A stretch of DNA of 64,000 bases from the NCBI GenBank assembly GCA_028023455.1, contig JAQFVV010000231.1:1007001-1071000 (forward strand), read 5' to 3'. Every line of letters starts with the position of its first letter. Position 1 is the stretch's first letter. A model generated the notes under the pieces. The model worked only from the letters and a program-made list of their open reading frames with translations, did not search any database and was not told where the DNA came from. Position numbers and translations under genes: made by a program. The DNA comes from Epiperipatus broadwayi (lineage: Eukaryota > Onychophora > Udeonychophora > Euonychophora > Peripatidae). This document shows, one piece after another, positions 11,966 to 23,700 of the stretch.

Positions 11966-14093
11966 TGTAACGAGACAGCGTTACATCAGTATTAAATCTA
12001 GGAAGCATAGATCAGAACGGGACAAATCGATAAACACACACACACCAGCAAGCAACCTAAAACACTCGTAATTTTATTTCGTAACGTGTAATAGTTTTCT
12101 TCCTCCCATAAATACATTTCTAAAACACATTGATAAAATACAGACGGTAAACGTCTAATTAAATGATTAAAGCTTTCAGATAATAAAAAATAATAACAAA
12201 ACATAATTTGCTCTCCTAAATAAGAAAATATAATATGCTCTCCTAAATAGTAAAATATAATTGTCAATCAAAGACACCACGGGGTATTAAAAAATGTTTA
12301 TTTTAGAAATATAGTTTTAGCTAGAATAAAACTTATAGAAAAGATTTGAGGAAAAGATAAAATGCTCGACTTCTAAATTTAATATAGCTTGTATTGTTCT
12401 GGTAAAACACACGCACACACGCATGCATCCGAGGTGTGAAGGATAAGGTTGGTTGAGCGAGATTGCAAAATGAGATTGTCTCAAAATAAATATTGCCTTT
12501 AGCACAAAGAGTGAGTGCACAGATACCTCAAACGCGGACCTGAACGACAACTCCAGGAACAGGGAACTCTGGGGGGAGATTGGATCCCAAGATAAGGATC
12601 AACCTTTATAAATACCAGTCAAAACCTATTCAAAGGTCGATCCAATTCGATTGATACGGGGATTCAGTTTTGTTTTCCGATTCTGTGTATTCCGAGTTAT
12701 CACCTGCTCATTTTATTCCGATGCGTATGTTTTTTTTAACAATAGAGTTGTTCTGAATTAGCTTGATTTATTCCTCAGTATTTAAAATGATCATTATGAA
12801 ATTAATACCAAGAGCGTCGATTGTCATGAGGGGCTAATAAACCCTTCAGCGATTGATCGGCGCTCCGCTACTGAAATACCTCCGAAGCTATGAAAGTTCG
12901 ATAACATCGTCGTGTGAAGTTAATGCTCCTAATAATAGTAATGTTCTGTGAAATACCCAAACTCGTCCCGACCAATCGATATTCGTTGTAAACCAGCAAA
13001 TCACTCCAGCATGGAAAGCATCACCTGCGTTCAAAACCTCGTAACACATGAAGCAGCGGAAAACCAAATCTAATCCTAGGTAAATATGTTTTATATTATG
13101 TTCACTCACTCAATTTATAAACTCGTCAGGCAATCTCATAATTAACCAACATAAATTTGCACAAACAAACCTTAAAACTTTCCTCATCATGATAATTTAT
13201 CTTTGTAATAGAACTTTGTAAACATGAACTTTGAACTTAAGTGAATCTAAGGAAAGATAAGATATTTTCTCAAATAGAAAGGAACTTTATCTCGATAGTC
13301 ACATTATGTTATGTTTAATTATGATTCTCTGTGAGCGTGAATGTATGTGCGCGTGTGTAATAAATCAATTAATAATGTTTTCTTTTCATATTTAATAAAT
13401 TTGTTCAATATCTAATCAAGTCGAGCATTTCTCAAATCTTTTCACACACACTCAAAACCGTAGTTTATCTATTCTTTAATGACTTATCTTTGAAGTATAT
13501 TTAGTTAAATTTAATTTTCATTTCAATTGATTTACTTTATTAATTATGTCAACATCGTGCCGTAAGTCACGATGTTTTTTATTTAACCTTAGTTAAGATC
13601 GATTTAAGAGCGGGCGGGTCTATAATCAATCGAAGTAAACGTCAAATAATTATGTTATATACGATACATCGGGGGGATGAACTTGTAAGCCTAGTGTTCG
13701 GGGCATAAACGAACCACCTCGTTGATCAGTGACAACCAATAAATGAATCGTATGCTGCAGTCGAATAATTAGAGAACCAAGCTGATTTTTCATTAGTGGA
13801 CAATGCGTCTTTTCCGGGAGGAGTCGTCCTCGAAACAATCATGTAACGACCTTGAGAAATCTTATTGGTCCATGCTGGGAGTTTTGAGCTAGTGGGTGGG
13901 ATTAGACTTCGAAATCGTTTTGACATGATGTAAGGTGATGCGAGTAATTAAAATCCACTTAAATAATCGTATCTGGCGCCCCCTTGTGTGGACAGTGAAT
14001 AACTGTCGATATAAGAAAATAAATAAAGCCTTACGCTATGTCATGTTTATTTCGAAGCCCGTAATCTCGGTTATAGATAGGTGGTCGGTTACA
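11966..14093 (+). repeat. 5' long terminal repeat
   Basis: Direct repeat of 16466-18595, 2128 bp, with TG...CA ends inside short inverted repeats TGTAAC/GTTACA. Near its 3' side a GATATAAG box (14008-14015) is followed by overlapping AATAAA signals (14018-14027), consistent with an LTR promoter and polyadenylation region. Small antisense frames inside it recur in both LTRs simply because the LTRs are copies. Confidence 0.9.
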
Positions 14094-14094
14094 T

Positions 14095-14116
14095 TGGCGC
14101 TTCCAACGTGAGGCTA
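14095..14116 (+). promoter_or_regulatory. Putative primer-binding site
   Basis: TGGCGCTTCCAACGTGAGG starts two bases after the LTR end. TGG at this position is expected for pairing with the CCA end of a tRNA primer. I did not assign the tRNA. Confidence 0.6.
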
Positions 14117-14475
14117 GTATAAATGACGCTTCTAAACATAAAGATAAAGCAAATCTAGATACTAGCAAAAGCGGCCGAACCTGGGAGAAGACGCGGAAAT
14201 GTTTATGTAAACAAAAGCTGAAAAAAAAAATAAATAAATAAACAAACGGAACAAAATCGCGGCGATTCTTAACATCGCAAATATGTAAACAAAACATCGG
14301 GAACCGGAGCAAAATAAACAAATAAATAAAACATAGCAGGAGATAAGGGAGCGGACGCCGATCGGTCGCTGTCACCATAAAACGAATAAAATCAAAAGAA
14401 AAAAGAACCACATTCCCGTAAACAGTAGTGACAAAAAAAGTTAGAATAGGACAAAGAAAAAATAAACATCAAATC

Positions 14476-15630
14476 ATGGAAGAAGAGACAAATGAGGACA
14501 TGTGGGAACAGACGGGAGAAAGTCCCATCCAGTTTAAAAAACAGGATACGCAAAATGAAGGGGATATCAAAACCCTAATAAGGATGATGACGCAAATGAT
14601 GGCCGAAATGAGGGAAGATAGAGAAGAGCGGAGAAGAGAGAGGGAAGAGTTTAGAGAGGAGATAAGGCAACTACTCGGGGGAAAGGAAAGGAAGCTAGAA
14701 GAGGACAAAGGGGAGGAGAGTAGTTTAACCCAAGTTAAGGAAGAAATAACTCAGAATGCGTCAAAGACGGACAGGACGAAGGCAGACCTGAGGGAGCTAA
14801 AGGAGAAAGTTGAGATCCTAACGGAGGACGTAGGAAAGGGCGAGAGGCATCAGGACGTGATGAAAGAAGCGATCAGGCAGACTGAAGAGGTGTGTCATGA
14901 AATTAGGCAACAACAGGACGAGATCCGAGAGACAATGGGGGAGTGGGGACAGAGAATTCAAAGGATTGAAGCCGACCAAGGGCATGGGAACATGAGTAGA
15001 AGGATGGAAGAGATGGAGAAGAGATGGGAAAGGCAGATGTCGCAACGGGACACAAGTCATGTATGGGCGGAGAGGCAGATGAAAATCGAAATATTTAGAG
15101 CCGGGATGAACGAAAACCCAATGGACCACCTCGAAAGCGTCAGGAATCTGTTTCGAGAGCCGACGGAGAGAGAACCAGATCGAGTAAATATTACGAGCGG
15201 CTACTTACAGGGCCCAGCGAGAGACTGGTGGAGAACGCTGGAGTTTAAACCCCGGTCATATGAGGAGTATAAAGAGGAAGTCTTGCGGTGTTTCTGGAAC
15301 ACAGCACGCCAGGAGGGGACTTATTTTAGGATCACTAGGGAGAAGTATGGGGGAAGGCCCAACGAGACGGCCACACAATTTTATTATAGGCAGGTGGCGA
15401 GCCTTCAACAATTGCCTGCATACCCTATGACAGAGATGCAGATCATATCGATAATCAGACACAATATGCCGACCACCCTAAGACGCATGATGCTGGGAAG
15501 GGATTGCAAAGGAATCCATGAAATGGGGGAATTGGTCGCGAAATTCGAACAAGAAGAGGGAATAGGGGGGCCGATGGAGGGGTCTAATAATGAACACCCC
15601 AGAAAACGGGTACCACCGGACCGGTACTAG
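14476..15630 (+). CDS. gag: Retrotransposon Gag polyprotein
   Basis: Intact 384-codon frame from the first ATG (14476) to TAG. The frame is open a little upstream (to 14428) but with no ATG. Residues ~35-190 are highly charged, rich in E, R, K and Q with heptad spacing, and predict a long coiled coil. Residues ~198-365 are the retrotransposon capsid domain: the GYLQGPARDWWRTLEF block with its paired Trp, then YEEYKEEVLRCF, GRPNETATQFYYRQV and a short C-terminal E-rich tail. Gag assembles virus-like particles around element RNA. There is no CCHC zinc knuckle and no -1 frameshift extension into pol, so packaging and copying would need partner proteins. It is the only intact, recognisable protein gene in the window; its integrity and the near-identical LTRs suggest recent activity. 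Confidence 0.85.
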   Translation: MEEETNEDMWEQTGESPIQFKKQDTQNEGDIKTLIRMMTQMMAEMREDREERRREREEFREEIRQLLGGKERKLEEDKGEESSLTQVKEEITQNASKTDRTKADLRELKEKVEILTEDVGKGERHQDVMKEAIRQTEEVCHEIRQQQDEIRETMGEWGQRIQRIEADQGHGNMSRRMEEMEKRWERQMSQRDTSHVWAERQMKIEIFRAGMNENPMDHLESVRNLFREPTEREPDRVNITSGYLQGPARDWWRTLEFKPRSYEEYKEEVLRCFWNTARQEGTYFRITREKYGGRPNETATQFYYRQVASLQQLPAYPMTEMQIISIIRHNMPTTLRRMMLGRDCKGIHEMGELVAKFEQEEGIGGPMEGSNNEHPRKRVPPDRY

Positions 15631-16465
15631 TTAATAGGACGGAAAGAAAACGAGTTGACGACCAGGGATAGCATAAGGACAATATTCAAGGGAACGCACA
15701 GGGGAAATAGATGCCACAAACCGGGAATGACCTAGGACACGAATCGGAATATGACGTTGGATATGGAAAAAAAAAAAAAAAAAAAGGAGGATGACTAACC
15801 CCAAGCCCTGGAATAACACCGAACAGATCAAACGATCGCAAAGCAGCCTCTAGCCTATAGAGCCGACGTGTTGGCGGATCGACCGGAGAGTACCCTGCAA
15901 ATCCAGGAGACGGCTGGCACATGACGGGCTCAACTTCAGTGCGGGAAATCACATAAACCATTTCGTTAGAGTTCGTGCTAGCTCACTTCCCAAACGTTGT
16001 TATTGCTGGGCGAGTCAGACTTTCCGAAATTGTAGATCGAGATCAATCATATTCTGTATCGGGGACTTCGGAAAAGTCCATCCCCATACCCCCATTAGGG
16101 ATGCACGAGACCCATTGGCCATAGTCGTCAATCGTGACATACCCTAGATTACCAAATAGTGTTATTGTATTTCTTCCGTTAAGAGTCGTTTAAAGGGGAA
16201 GTCTGACCGCAGAGCACTTGATCCAAATTTTAAGGGAAGGCGGAGCCGCAGACAAACGGCCGGAATAGCCGTCATAAGGGGAACAGTACCGCACAAAGGA
16301 AAAGAGGACGTTGGCTCGATTCGTTGGACGCTGCACACACACAAAAAAAAAAAAAAAAGAAGGGGGATTAAGGGAACATGTAATGCCAGAGGGCCAATAA
16401 TTTCGCTCCTTCACCGAGCTAAAACCCGCAGCATCGGATTTTACTCTACACCGGGCGGGGAGATA
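15631..16465 (+). other. Non-coding remainder of the gag-only element
   Basis: No frame longer than about 90 codons on either strand and no pol motif (no YxDD, DTG/DSG or integrase H-H-C-C) was seen. It carries two A-rich runs (about 15767-15784 and 16341-16358) and ends in the purine tract GGGCGGGGAGATA (16453-16465), the probable polypurine tract. Confidence 0.7.
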
Positions 16466-18595
16466 TGTAACGAGACAGCGTTACATCAGTATTAAATCTA
16501 GGAAGCATAGATCAGAACGGGACAAATCGATAAACACACACACACCAGCAAGCAACCTAAAACACTCGTAATTTTATTTTCGTAACTTGTAATAGTTTTC
16601 TTCCTCCCATAAATACATTTATAAAACACATTGATAAAATACAGACGGTAAACGTCTAATTAAATGATTAAAGCTTTCAGATAATAAAAAATAATAACAA
16701 AACATAATTTGCTCTCCTAAATAATAAAATATAATATGCTCTCCTAAATAGTAAAATATAATTGTCAATCAAAGACACCACGGGGTATTTAAAAATGTTT
16801 ATTTTAGAAATATAGTTTTAGCTAGAATAAAACTTATAGAAAAGATTTGAGGAAAAGATAAAATGCTCGACTTCTAAATTTAATATAGCTTGTATTGTTC
16901 TGGTAAAACACACGCACACACGCATGCATCCGAGGTGTGAAGGATAAGGTTGGTTGAGTGAGATTGCAAAATGAGATTGTCTCAAAATAAATATTGCCTT
17001 TAGCACAAAGAGTGAGTGCACAGATACCTCAAACGCGGACCTGAACGACAACTCCAGGAACAGGGAACTCTGGGGGGAGATTGGATCCCAAGATAAGGAT
17101 CAACCTTTATAAATACCAGTCAAAACCTATTCAAAGGTCGATCCAATTCGATTGATACGGGGATTCAGTTTTGTTTTCCGATTCTGTGTATTCCGAGTTA
17201 TCACCTGCTCATTTTATTCCGATGCGTATGCTTTTTTTTAACAATAGAGTTGTTCTGAATTAGCTTGATTTATTCCTCAGTATTTAAAATGATCATTATG
17301 AAATTAATACCAAGAGCGTCGATTGTCATGAGGGGCTAATAAACCCTTCAGCGATTGATCGGCGCTCCGCTACTGAAATATCTCCGAAGCTATGAAAGTT
17401 CGATAACATCGTCGTGTGAAGTTAATGCTCCTAATAATAGTAATGTTCCGTGAAATACCCAAACTCGTCCAGACCAATCGATATTCGTTGTAAACCAGCA
17501 AATCACTCCAGCATGGAAAGCATCACCTGCGTTCAAATCCTCGTAACACTTGAAGCAGCGGAAAACCAAATCAAATCCTAGGTAAATATGTTTTATATTA
17601 TGTTCACTCACTCAATTTATAAACTCGTCAGGCAATCTCATAATTAACCAACATAAATTTGCACAAACAAACCTTAAAACTTTCCTCATCATGATAATTT
17701 ATCTTTGTAATAGAACTTTGTAAACATGAACTTTGAACTTAAGTGAATCTAAGGAAAGATAAGATATTTTTCTCAAATAGAAAGGAACTTTATCTCGATA
17801 GTCACATTATGTTATGTTTAATTATGATTCTCTGTGAGCGTGAATGTATGTGCGCGTGTGTAATAAATCAATTAATAATGTTTTCTTTTCATATTTAATA
17901 AATTTGTTCAATATCTAATCAAGTCGAGCATTTCTCAAATCTTTTCACACACACTCAAAACCGTAGTTTATTTATTCTTTAATGACTTATCTTTGAAGTA
18001 TATTTAGTTAAATTTAATTTTCATTTCAATTGATTTACTTTATTAATTATGTCAACATCGTGCCGTAAGTCACGATGTTTCTTATTTAACCTTAGTTAAG
18101 ATAGATTTAAGAGCGGGCGGGTCTATAATCAATCGAAGTAAACGTCAAATAATTATGTTATATACGATACATCGGGGGGATGAACTTGTAAGCCTAGTGT
18201 TCGGGGCGTAAACGAACCACCTCATTGATCAGTGACAACCAATAAATGAATCTTATGCTGCAGTCGACTAATTAGAGAACCAAGCTGATTTTTCATTAGC
18301 GGACAATGCGTCTTTTCCGGGAGGAGTCGTCCTCGAAACAATCATGTAACGACCTTGAGAAATCTTATTGGTCCATGCTGGGAGTTTTGAGCTAGTGGGT
18401 GGGATTAGACTTCGAAATCGTTTTGACATGATGTAAGGTGATGCGAGTAATTAAAATCCACTTAAATAATCGTATCTGGCGCCCCCTTGTGTGGACAGTG
18501 AATAACTGTCGATATAAGAAAATAAATAAAGCCTTACGCTATGTCATGTTTATTTCGAAGCCCGAATCTCGGTTATAGAAAGCCGGTCGGTTACA
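16466..18595 (+). repeat. 3' long terminal repeat
   Basis: 2130 bp, nearly identical to the 5' LTR. Visible differences include small indels in T-runs and substitutions such as GAGCGAG/GAGTGAG and the terminal AGATAGGTGG/AGAAAGCCGG. Confidence 0.9.
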
Positions 18596-18599
18596 ATAT

Positions 18600-20415
18600 A
18601 TATTGTAACAGTAAGAAAAGTAGAGCTGCTTTAACCTAACCTAGAGATGCAGATAGAGGGGGTTCGAACCTCACCTACTCCTCTAGATTGCTACTAAGCG
18701 ACTTACTCCCCAAACCTCACTAGAATTTAATCTTAATGTATGCCCGGTGGTCAGGGAGAGAAGAGACCACGAAAAGGAATTTTTACATATATAATGATCA
18801 GATGTACATACGTATGTTACAAAAGAAAACAATACTAAGTGGTTTTATTTATAGTGAATGAAAGATAACACAAACTTTTATTATTTACATTAAAAGAATT
18901 CATACAATGTTTTATTAATAGTGTCACAGGCTATTTTCACTGCAACCGGATAGACATATTTGAAAGATCCATTGATCGTAATGATAAGAACAGACAAAAT
19001 TTTACATTATCATTTCTTTCTTTAAAATATTCCAGCCAATGGAAGTGTTACGTAAAAGAAATCAAGAGAGAGAGAGAGAGATGATTCATTAACTCTGTGG
19101 TTGGAGAACATAGAAATAAATAGGTGGTCAAACTCAACTAAACACTTTGGACAGGTTTAAATCACCGCCCTACTTATGATTTAAGAAGAATGATAAAGTG
19201 ACCCCAACAGGAATTTCCAGCTATAATTGAAACATTTCGATGATATTTTGAGAAAGATTTCCTAATAAATATAAATATATAAGACCATGCACACAGGCGA
19301 TAGCATATAGTGGGCTGTGAGGCTCGAGACATAACAGTTACCAAGAGGTTAACACAAGACCGGATAGCTCTCCGTCTCTAAACTAGGTTAGAGAGAAAAT
19401 GGAATCCGTTCGCTAAACGCGTGACCCGGATTCAGGATCGGAGTTTTTGTTGCTTATGTCCAGTTACGTACATTTAAGGAACTGAGATCGACATGAGATC
19501 CCGAACAATTTATTTATTTTTCAGAAGGTCCGAATGTAGGTATGTTAACCTAAGCAAACTTGGCAAAAGAAGCACTGTATTTTATGCTGAGCGGTCCAGT
19601 AGATCACCCGAGGCACGATACCATATAAATACGGTCAACGACCTTTAAATTTTAAAAAAGAAACCCTCTGCAAAATATATATCTTAGGAAAGCTCAACTA
19701 TCACTGAAAATCCGCAGAAAAATAGTAACTTCACCTTTATAAAATTTGAATTAATAAAAAGAACAAGTGGGCGGATATTTTATTTATTTAGTTGAAATTT
19801 AACCCATTCACCACTAAGCCAATGCTATTTAATAATTTTTTAATACATATTGTCAAAATGTACTCTCTCTTAGTACTAAAATATAAATGCGAACGTTTTA
19901 TTTCACGCTCTTTAAAATATAACTTTAAATTTGTAACCCTTCATTGACTAAAATATACTGGCATTTGATAAGGATCTTTCTTTTATATATGTATATAAAA
20001 AAAACTAAGTTAAAGTTTGGAAAGTTTTATAATAGAATATCTAGCAATTTAAATCTTGATTTTAAAATAGAGTTTTGCACTTTCTATGATTTGCTTCCTT
20101 TTCTTTCTAAATAAATATTTATATAAAATAAATAACTTGATTACGGGAGTATAATGGCGGAAAGTTAAACGAAGCATTTTTCAATTAAATTAATAAGAAT
20201 TACCGCCGCCATTATATGTAATAACCCTACCACCCATTAAAGTATTTAAAGAAAAAAGAAAGCAATTAATGAAATATAATTTCACAAGACTCGAATACAT
20301 AGATTTAAAAAAACATATATATATAGAAAAGCATAAATATACATTGAATTTGCAAATTACAAAGATATTTTAATAATTTATGGGAACGTTACCGGTAACT
20401 AGATGGGTGGGTCAA
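18600..20415. other. Moderately GC-richer tract, possible relic of another LTR element
   Basis: Only nine bases beyond the gag element another TGTAAC appears (18604-18609), and the following ~1 kb is less AT-rich than its surroundings. A tRNA T-arm-like GGGTTCGAACCTC lies at about 18661-18672, and an (AG)n run at 19067-19081. I found no matching right end and no coding domain, so a solo LTR or truncated element is only a suggestion. Confidence 0.3.
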
Positions 20416-20416
20416 A

Positions 20417-21160
20417 ATGAGTTCATTTGATGTTTCCCCGCAGGTCTTCTCGGTTCTTCAAATTTGTTTTTCCATGTTTTTGAGGGCAGATTTTCACGGA
20501 TACAGGGCAGATACTTTTGTTCTCTGGCTGGCTTACATGATTACGACTCCTGCATCAGGAACAGCTCAGGAGAGCGAAGGCAAAGAAGTTACCCCTGCAT
20601 TTTTGCAGAGCAACACATTTCTGGATTCTTTTATTTATATGCTGAAAGAATAGAGTGCAGCTTGAAGTAAGTACAGCAAGCAAGAGTTCGCTATATTGTC
20701 CAATCTTTCAGCAAAATTTCTTCCAACAAAATTCTTAAGATTTCTCTCTGACCTTCAGCACAGGTTACCAGCAAGCATAAGACCAAGAACAAAAGAAAAG
20801 TTCTTTATTTATACCCTTTTTCCATTATGTTTTTAATCTGCTAATTAGTAGCGAATCATGCCCGTTGTTTCAAATTTTTCCTGTTATCTATTTTTATCTA
20901 ATTCAGAAAAATGTTTTACTAATTAAATTCCTTTTCTTAATGGATTCTATTTAATTAAGAAATTCATCGAATTCTACCAAATATATTTTAAAAATAATTG
21001 CAATTATAATTTTAACTTTCTATATTTTATTTTATTAAATCTTTTAATTTAGGCAACTATTTGAGAAAACGATAAATTTAGTTTGAAAAAGAAGCATACA
21101 TTCACTGTGGTTGGACTTAGGGTCTTAGTTAGTCCACAGTGAATGGTGAAGCCAGCATAT
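20417..21160. other. No recognised gene; short hairpin at ~21104-21144
   Basis: A 78-codon plus-strand frame at 20417 (ATG) has no domain I recognise and overlaps another frame. At about 21104-21144, ATTCACTGTGG...GGAC pairs with GTCCACAGTGAAT in a short imperfect hairpin. Confidence 0.35.
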
Positions 21161-21169
21161 ATATTTATA

Positions 21170-21330
21170 TGCACAGCTTTAATATATATATATAAGCTTC
21201 AAGGACAAGTAAATTCACTTCTCTTTTTAAACCTATGCTAACAGATGAGTGCACGTCAATTTGTTAAAACACTGCATGCATGGAGATTGATTTGCTCCTG
21301 AAGATATTACAATAAATACTGTGCTGATTA
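21170..21330 (+). repeat. Dispersed repeat paired with 11760-11900
   Basis: Contains CAGATGAGTGCACG, AATTTGTTAAAACA, TGGAGATTGATTTGCTCCTGAAGATATT; the complementary copy is near 11.8 kb. Confidence 0.5.
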
Positions 21331-21569
21331 AAGGTAAAAATATTTATTTATGTACACTAAATAAATATCTAACTTTTTATTTACAGCTGAATTGAGTATT
21401 TAAATAGAATCTTTACAGATTAGAACAGGGATGTATAATCTAATTCAATCTTTAGTCTATCATATTAAACTCGATAGCAATTAGGATTAATAACTTGAGG
21501 CTGAGATGGACATCCTTTTCAGGGTTATAATAGAATAAAAAATACAAGTGCATCTTTCAATTCTAGTGC

Positions 21570-21700
21570 CATCTAGTATAAGCTTGAGTAAGATGCATAT
21601 ATACTGTCTCTCCTTAGTATTTAAATTCATATCATGAGACTGATTTCTGGAATTTTGCTTTATCAATGAGGCCTGGAATTCAATGTTTGAAGGAAAGCAT
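21570..21700 (-). mobile_element. Decayed hammerhead element copy
   Basis: The minus strand at 21634-21671 reads ATTGATAAAGC...CCAGAAATCAGTC, matching the ribozyme segment of the 3.8-kb family with the CUGAUGA core altered to UUGAUAA. GAAA and helix III survive. The surrounding AGTGCCATCTAGTATAAGC also resembles the family. Not expected to be active. Confidence 0.45.
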
Positions 21701-22184
21701 ATTCAGAAACTACCCAATTTCAGGTCTATAGAGATCAATTTGGATTCACGGTCTTAGGATGATTTGAAATTAAGATTTTTGTTTTGGCAATCAAAATGGA
21801 GTTAACAGTAATTACTGTATGCACATCTGCTGTTCTTTCCAACTTTGAACCCAGGTCTTATTGATAACAGAAAATATGAGTATATGGACAGATACTAAGG
21901 ACAGAGATTTTATAGACATCGGGTAATCCCTGGTTACTCAAGCATACATCTGACGGCATTATCCTCAAGAAGTGCTTTTGTATATCATGTTCTTAAGTGG
22001 GTAATTTTGGGATTTGCTATTATTAATACTTAAAGTAAACAGTGCTGAATTAATAAATAATATTTTTTTGAGTAATAAAGTCTTCAAGTGTTATATATAT
22101 TAAATTTAATTATATGTCTCATAATGTCATCATCTAATTGCTAAGCAAAAGTTATAAAATTTTCAACTGCAATCTACCTTTATT

Positions 22185-22330
22185 ATTAAAAGGAAGTTGC
22201 CTTGACAACAATTTGAAATTATTGATTGCTATTAATATTGGTATTGTTTAAATGTCAACTGGTTTTTAATGATTACTTAAAAACGCATTTAGCTTTGAGT
22301 GTTATTACACTTATTATATTCACTGAGAAT
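22185..22330 (+). repeat. Dispersed repeat (GTTGCCTTGACAACA family)
   Basis: Shares GTTGCCTTGACAACA, ATTGTTTAA and the TTTAGCTTTGA block with 61700-61830, and the first two blocks with 47520-47615. No coding content. Confidence 0.65.
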
Positions 22331-22465
22331 ATGCAGATAATTATCAACTATTACGATAATAAATCTTAGATACAAAACAATAGTTGGTCAGGCTTTTGAT
22401 ACAGTGTATTTTTGTCAAAGAATAACTACAATAATCATTAGCCAATACATTAGCATCATAAAAAT

Positions 22466-23047
22466 CATCATCATCATCAACCATTATCAATCCACTGCAG
22501 GATGAAGGTCTCTCCAAGTTTAATCCATCTTCTCCAGTCTTTAGCTTCTCTTCTCCACATCACCCCCACACACTTTCTTATTTCATCCATCCATTTCACA
22601 TGTGGTCTCTTTCTGGGTCTTTTACATTGTCTTGGAATCCAGTTTAAAATTTCAATTGTCTATCTATTATCATCTCTTCTAGCAATATGTCCAACCCAAT
22701 TCCACTTCAATCTTTTATTTTTTTCAATGAGGTCAGTAACACCTGTTTGTTCTCTTACCCATACATTGCATTTTTGATCTCTTCTTGTTACTCCTAACAT
22801 GCATCTCTCCATACTTCTTTGAGTGGTTTGGAGTCTCTGTATTGCTCTTCTGCTAAGTGTCCAAGTCTCAGATCCATAAGTAAGAACTGGTAAAACACAT
22901 TTGTTAAAAACCTTCCTTTTCAAACACAAGTATCCAGTTATTTTTACCAATAGCACTCCAACCAAGTTTAATTCTATGATTAATTTCATCCATTATGTTT
23001 CCATCTGTATTAATAATCTGACCAAGGTATTTGTATCCACATGTATA
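22466..23047 (-). pseudogene. RTE-type LINE reverse transcriptase C-terminus and 3' end
   Basis: The minus strand encodes YKYLGQIINTDGNIMDEINHRI followed, after a frameshift near 22910, by VLPVLTYGSETWTLSRRAIQRLQTTQRSMERCMLG and LKWNWVGHIARRDDNR, the conserved C-terminal signature of RTE-clade LINE enzymes. The 3' end reads CCTTCATCCTGCAGTGGATTG and finishes in a (GATGAT)n-like tail at 22466-22480, which is typical of RTE elements. The catalytic palm and the upstream endonuclease are absent, and there are frameshifts and a late stop, so it is a 5'-truncated dead copy. Relics of the same family are at 3215-3590, 31460-31730 and around the 41.4-kb microsatellite. Confidence 0.82.
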
Positions 23048-23159
23048 TACAAATACACCAAATCAATTGCTGATTATCATAGATATTAATATATTTGCAT
23101 GTGTAAATTGACCTAAAAGTTGGCTATGCCATTGGATTAAATGACCAGTGTATGTTGAG

Positions 23160-23700
23160 AGGAATGCTATTGGCCCTTATATTTATGGACTTCTTAAAAT
23201 TATCTGTCAAGCTTCTTTTATTTTTGAAATTGCAGCCATGGGCGTGACAGAATTTGATCCATCTCAGACACTCCAGGTCGTATACAGCATTTCATGCCCT
23301 CGGGCTGGATGCAGTGCCACATACTATGGGGAAACCAAGGCCACTGTCCATAATAGAGCTGCTCAACACATGTATGCAAATATAGAAGAGCAAAAAAGAA
23401 TAATGATAACTTCTCAATATTTTTCGAACATGAGAAGCAGGCCGGTCATGTGTTCGAACTCTGCAACCCCAAGATAGTGTGCTCTGAGGCCAACGATTGT
23501 AAAAGAAAGATCAAGGAGGTGTATTTTATTATCAATGATAACAATGCCATCAATAGACATGACACGTGTTTGCTATTTCAAGAAAATGGACAAATTAATT
23601 TGCATATGCATTTGCATACATTATTATTTAGTAACATTACAGCAATGGTTTATAACCTATTTTTGGCCATGAATATGAGGGAAAACCTCGAAAGTACTAG
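23160..23700 (+). pseudogene. Penelope-like element GIY-YIG endonuclease fragment (lineage 1)
   Basis: One frame reads QVVYSISCPRAGCSATYYGETKATVHNRAAQH, the GIY-YIG nuclease start of a PLE (VVY for GIY, YYG for YIG, then the conserved Arg and His). After a frameshift at about 23415 the other frame continues FFEHEKQAGHVFELCNPKIVCSEANDCKRKIKEVYFI...INRHDT, the usual endonuclease C-terminus with its RKIKE helix. This nuclease nicks DNA for target-primed reverse transcription. No reverse transcriptase part is seen upstream, so the copy is 5'-truncated and inactivated by the frameshift. It differs clearly from the PLEs at 31.9 and 44.5 kb. Confidence 0.78.

Larger units (their letters stand above)
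11966..18595 (+). mobile_element. Gag-only LTR retrotransposon (TR-GAG-like), complete
   Basis: Two long terminal repeats (11966-14093 and 16466-18595) enclose only 2372 bp. Both begin TGTAAC and end GTTACA, and both flanks carry ATAT (11962-11965 and 18596-18599), a probable 4-bp target duplication, though the site is AT-rich. A primer-binding-like TGGCGC stretch follows the left LTR and a purine-rich GGGCGGGGAGATA tract precedes the right LTR. The inside carries one gag gene and no protease, reverse transcriptase, RNase H or integrase motif. Such elements, described in plants as TR-GAG, must borrow pol from a partner. The element is visibly less AT-rich than its surroundings. I count roughly 25-30 differences between the LTRs, so insertion is fairly recent. 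Confidence 0.85.

Noticed and set aside
12317-12550. 77-codon minus-strand frame repeated identically at 16818-17051
   Set aside because: Repeated because it lies in both LTRs; no domain, antisense to the element.
12888-13109. 73-codon minus-strand frame repeated at 17390-17611
   Set aside because: Same reason: LTR duplication, no recognisable protein.
14428-14475. Extension of the gag frame upstream to a GTG codon
   Set aside because: No ATG in that stretch; the ATG at 14476 is the reasonable eukaryotic start.
15686-15961. Minus-strand frames in the 3' part of the LTR element as possible pol or env remains
   Set aside because: No motif of protease, RT, RNase H, integrase or envelope; they include poly-Phe from an A-run.
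20417-20670. Two overlapping plus-strand frames in a less AT-rich patch
   Set aside because: No similarity to a known family that I recognise; no supporting start context or exon signals.
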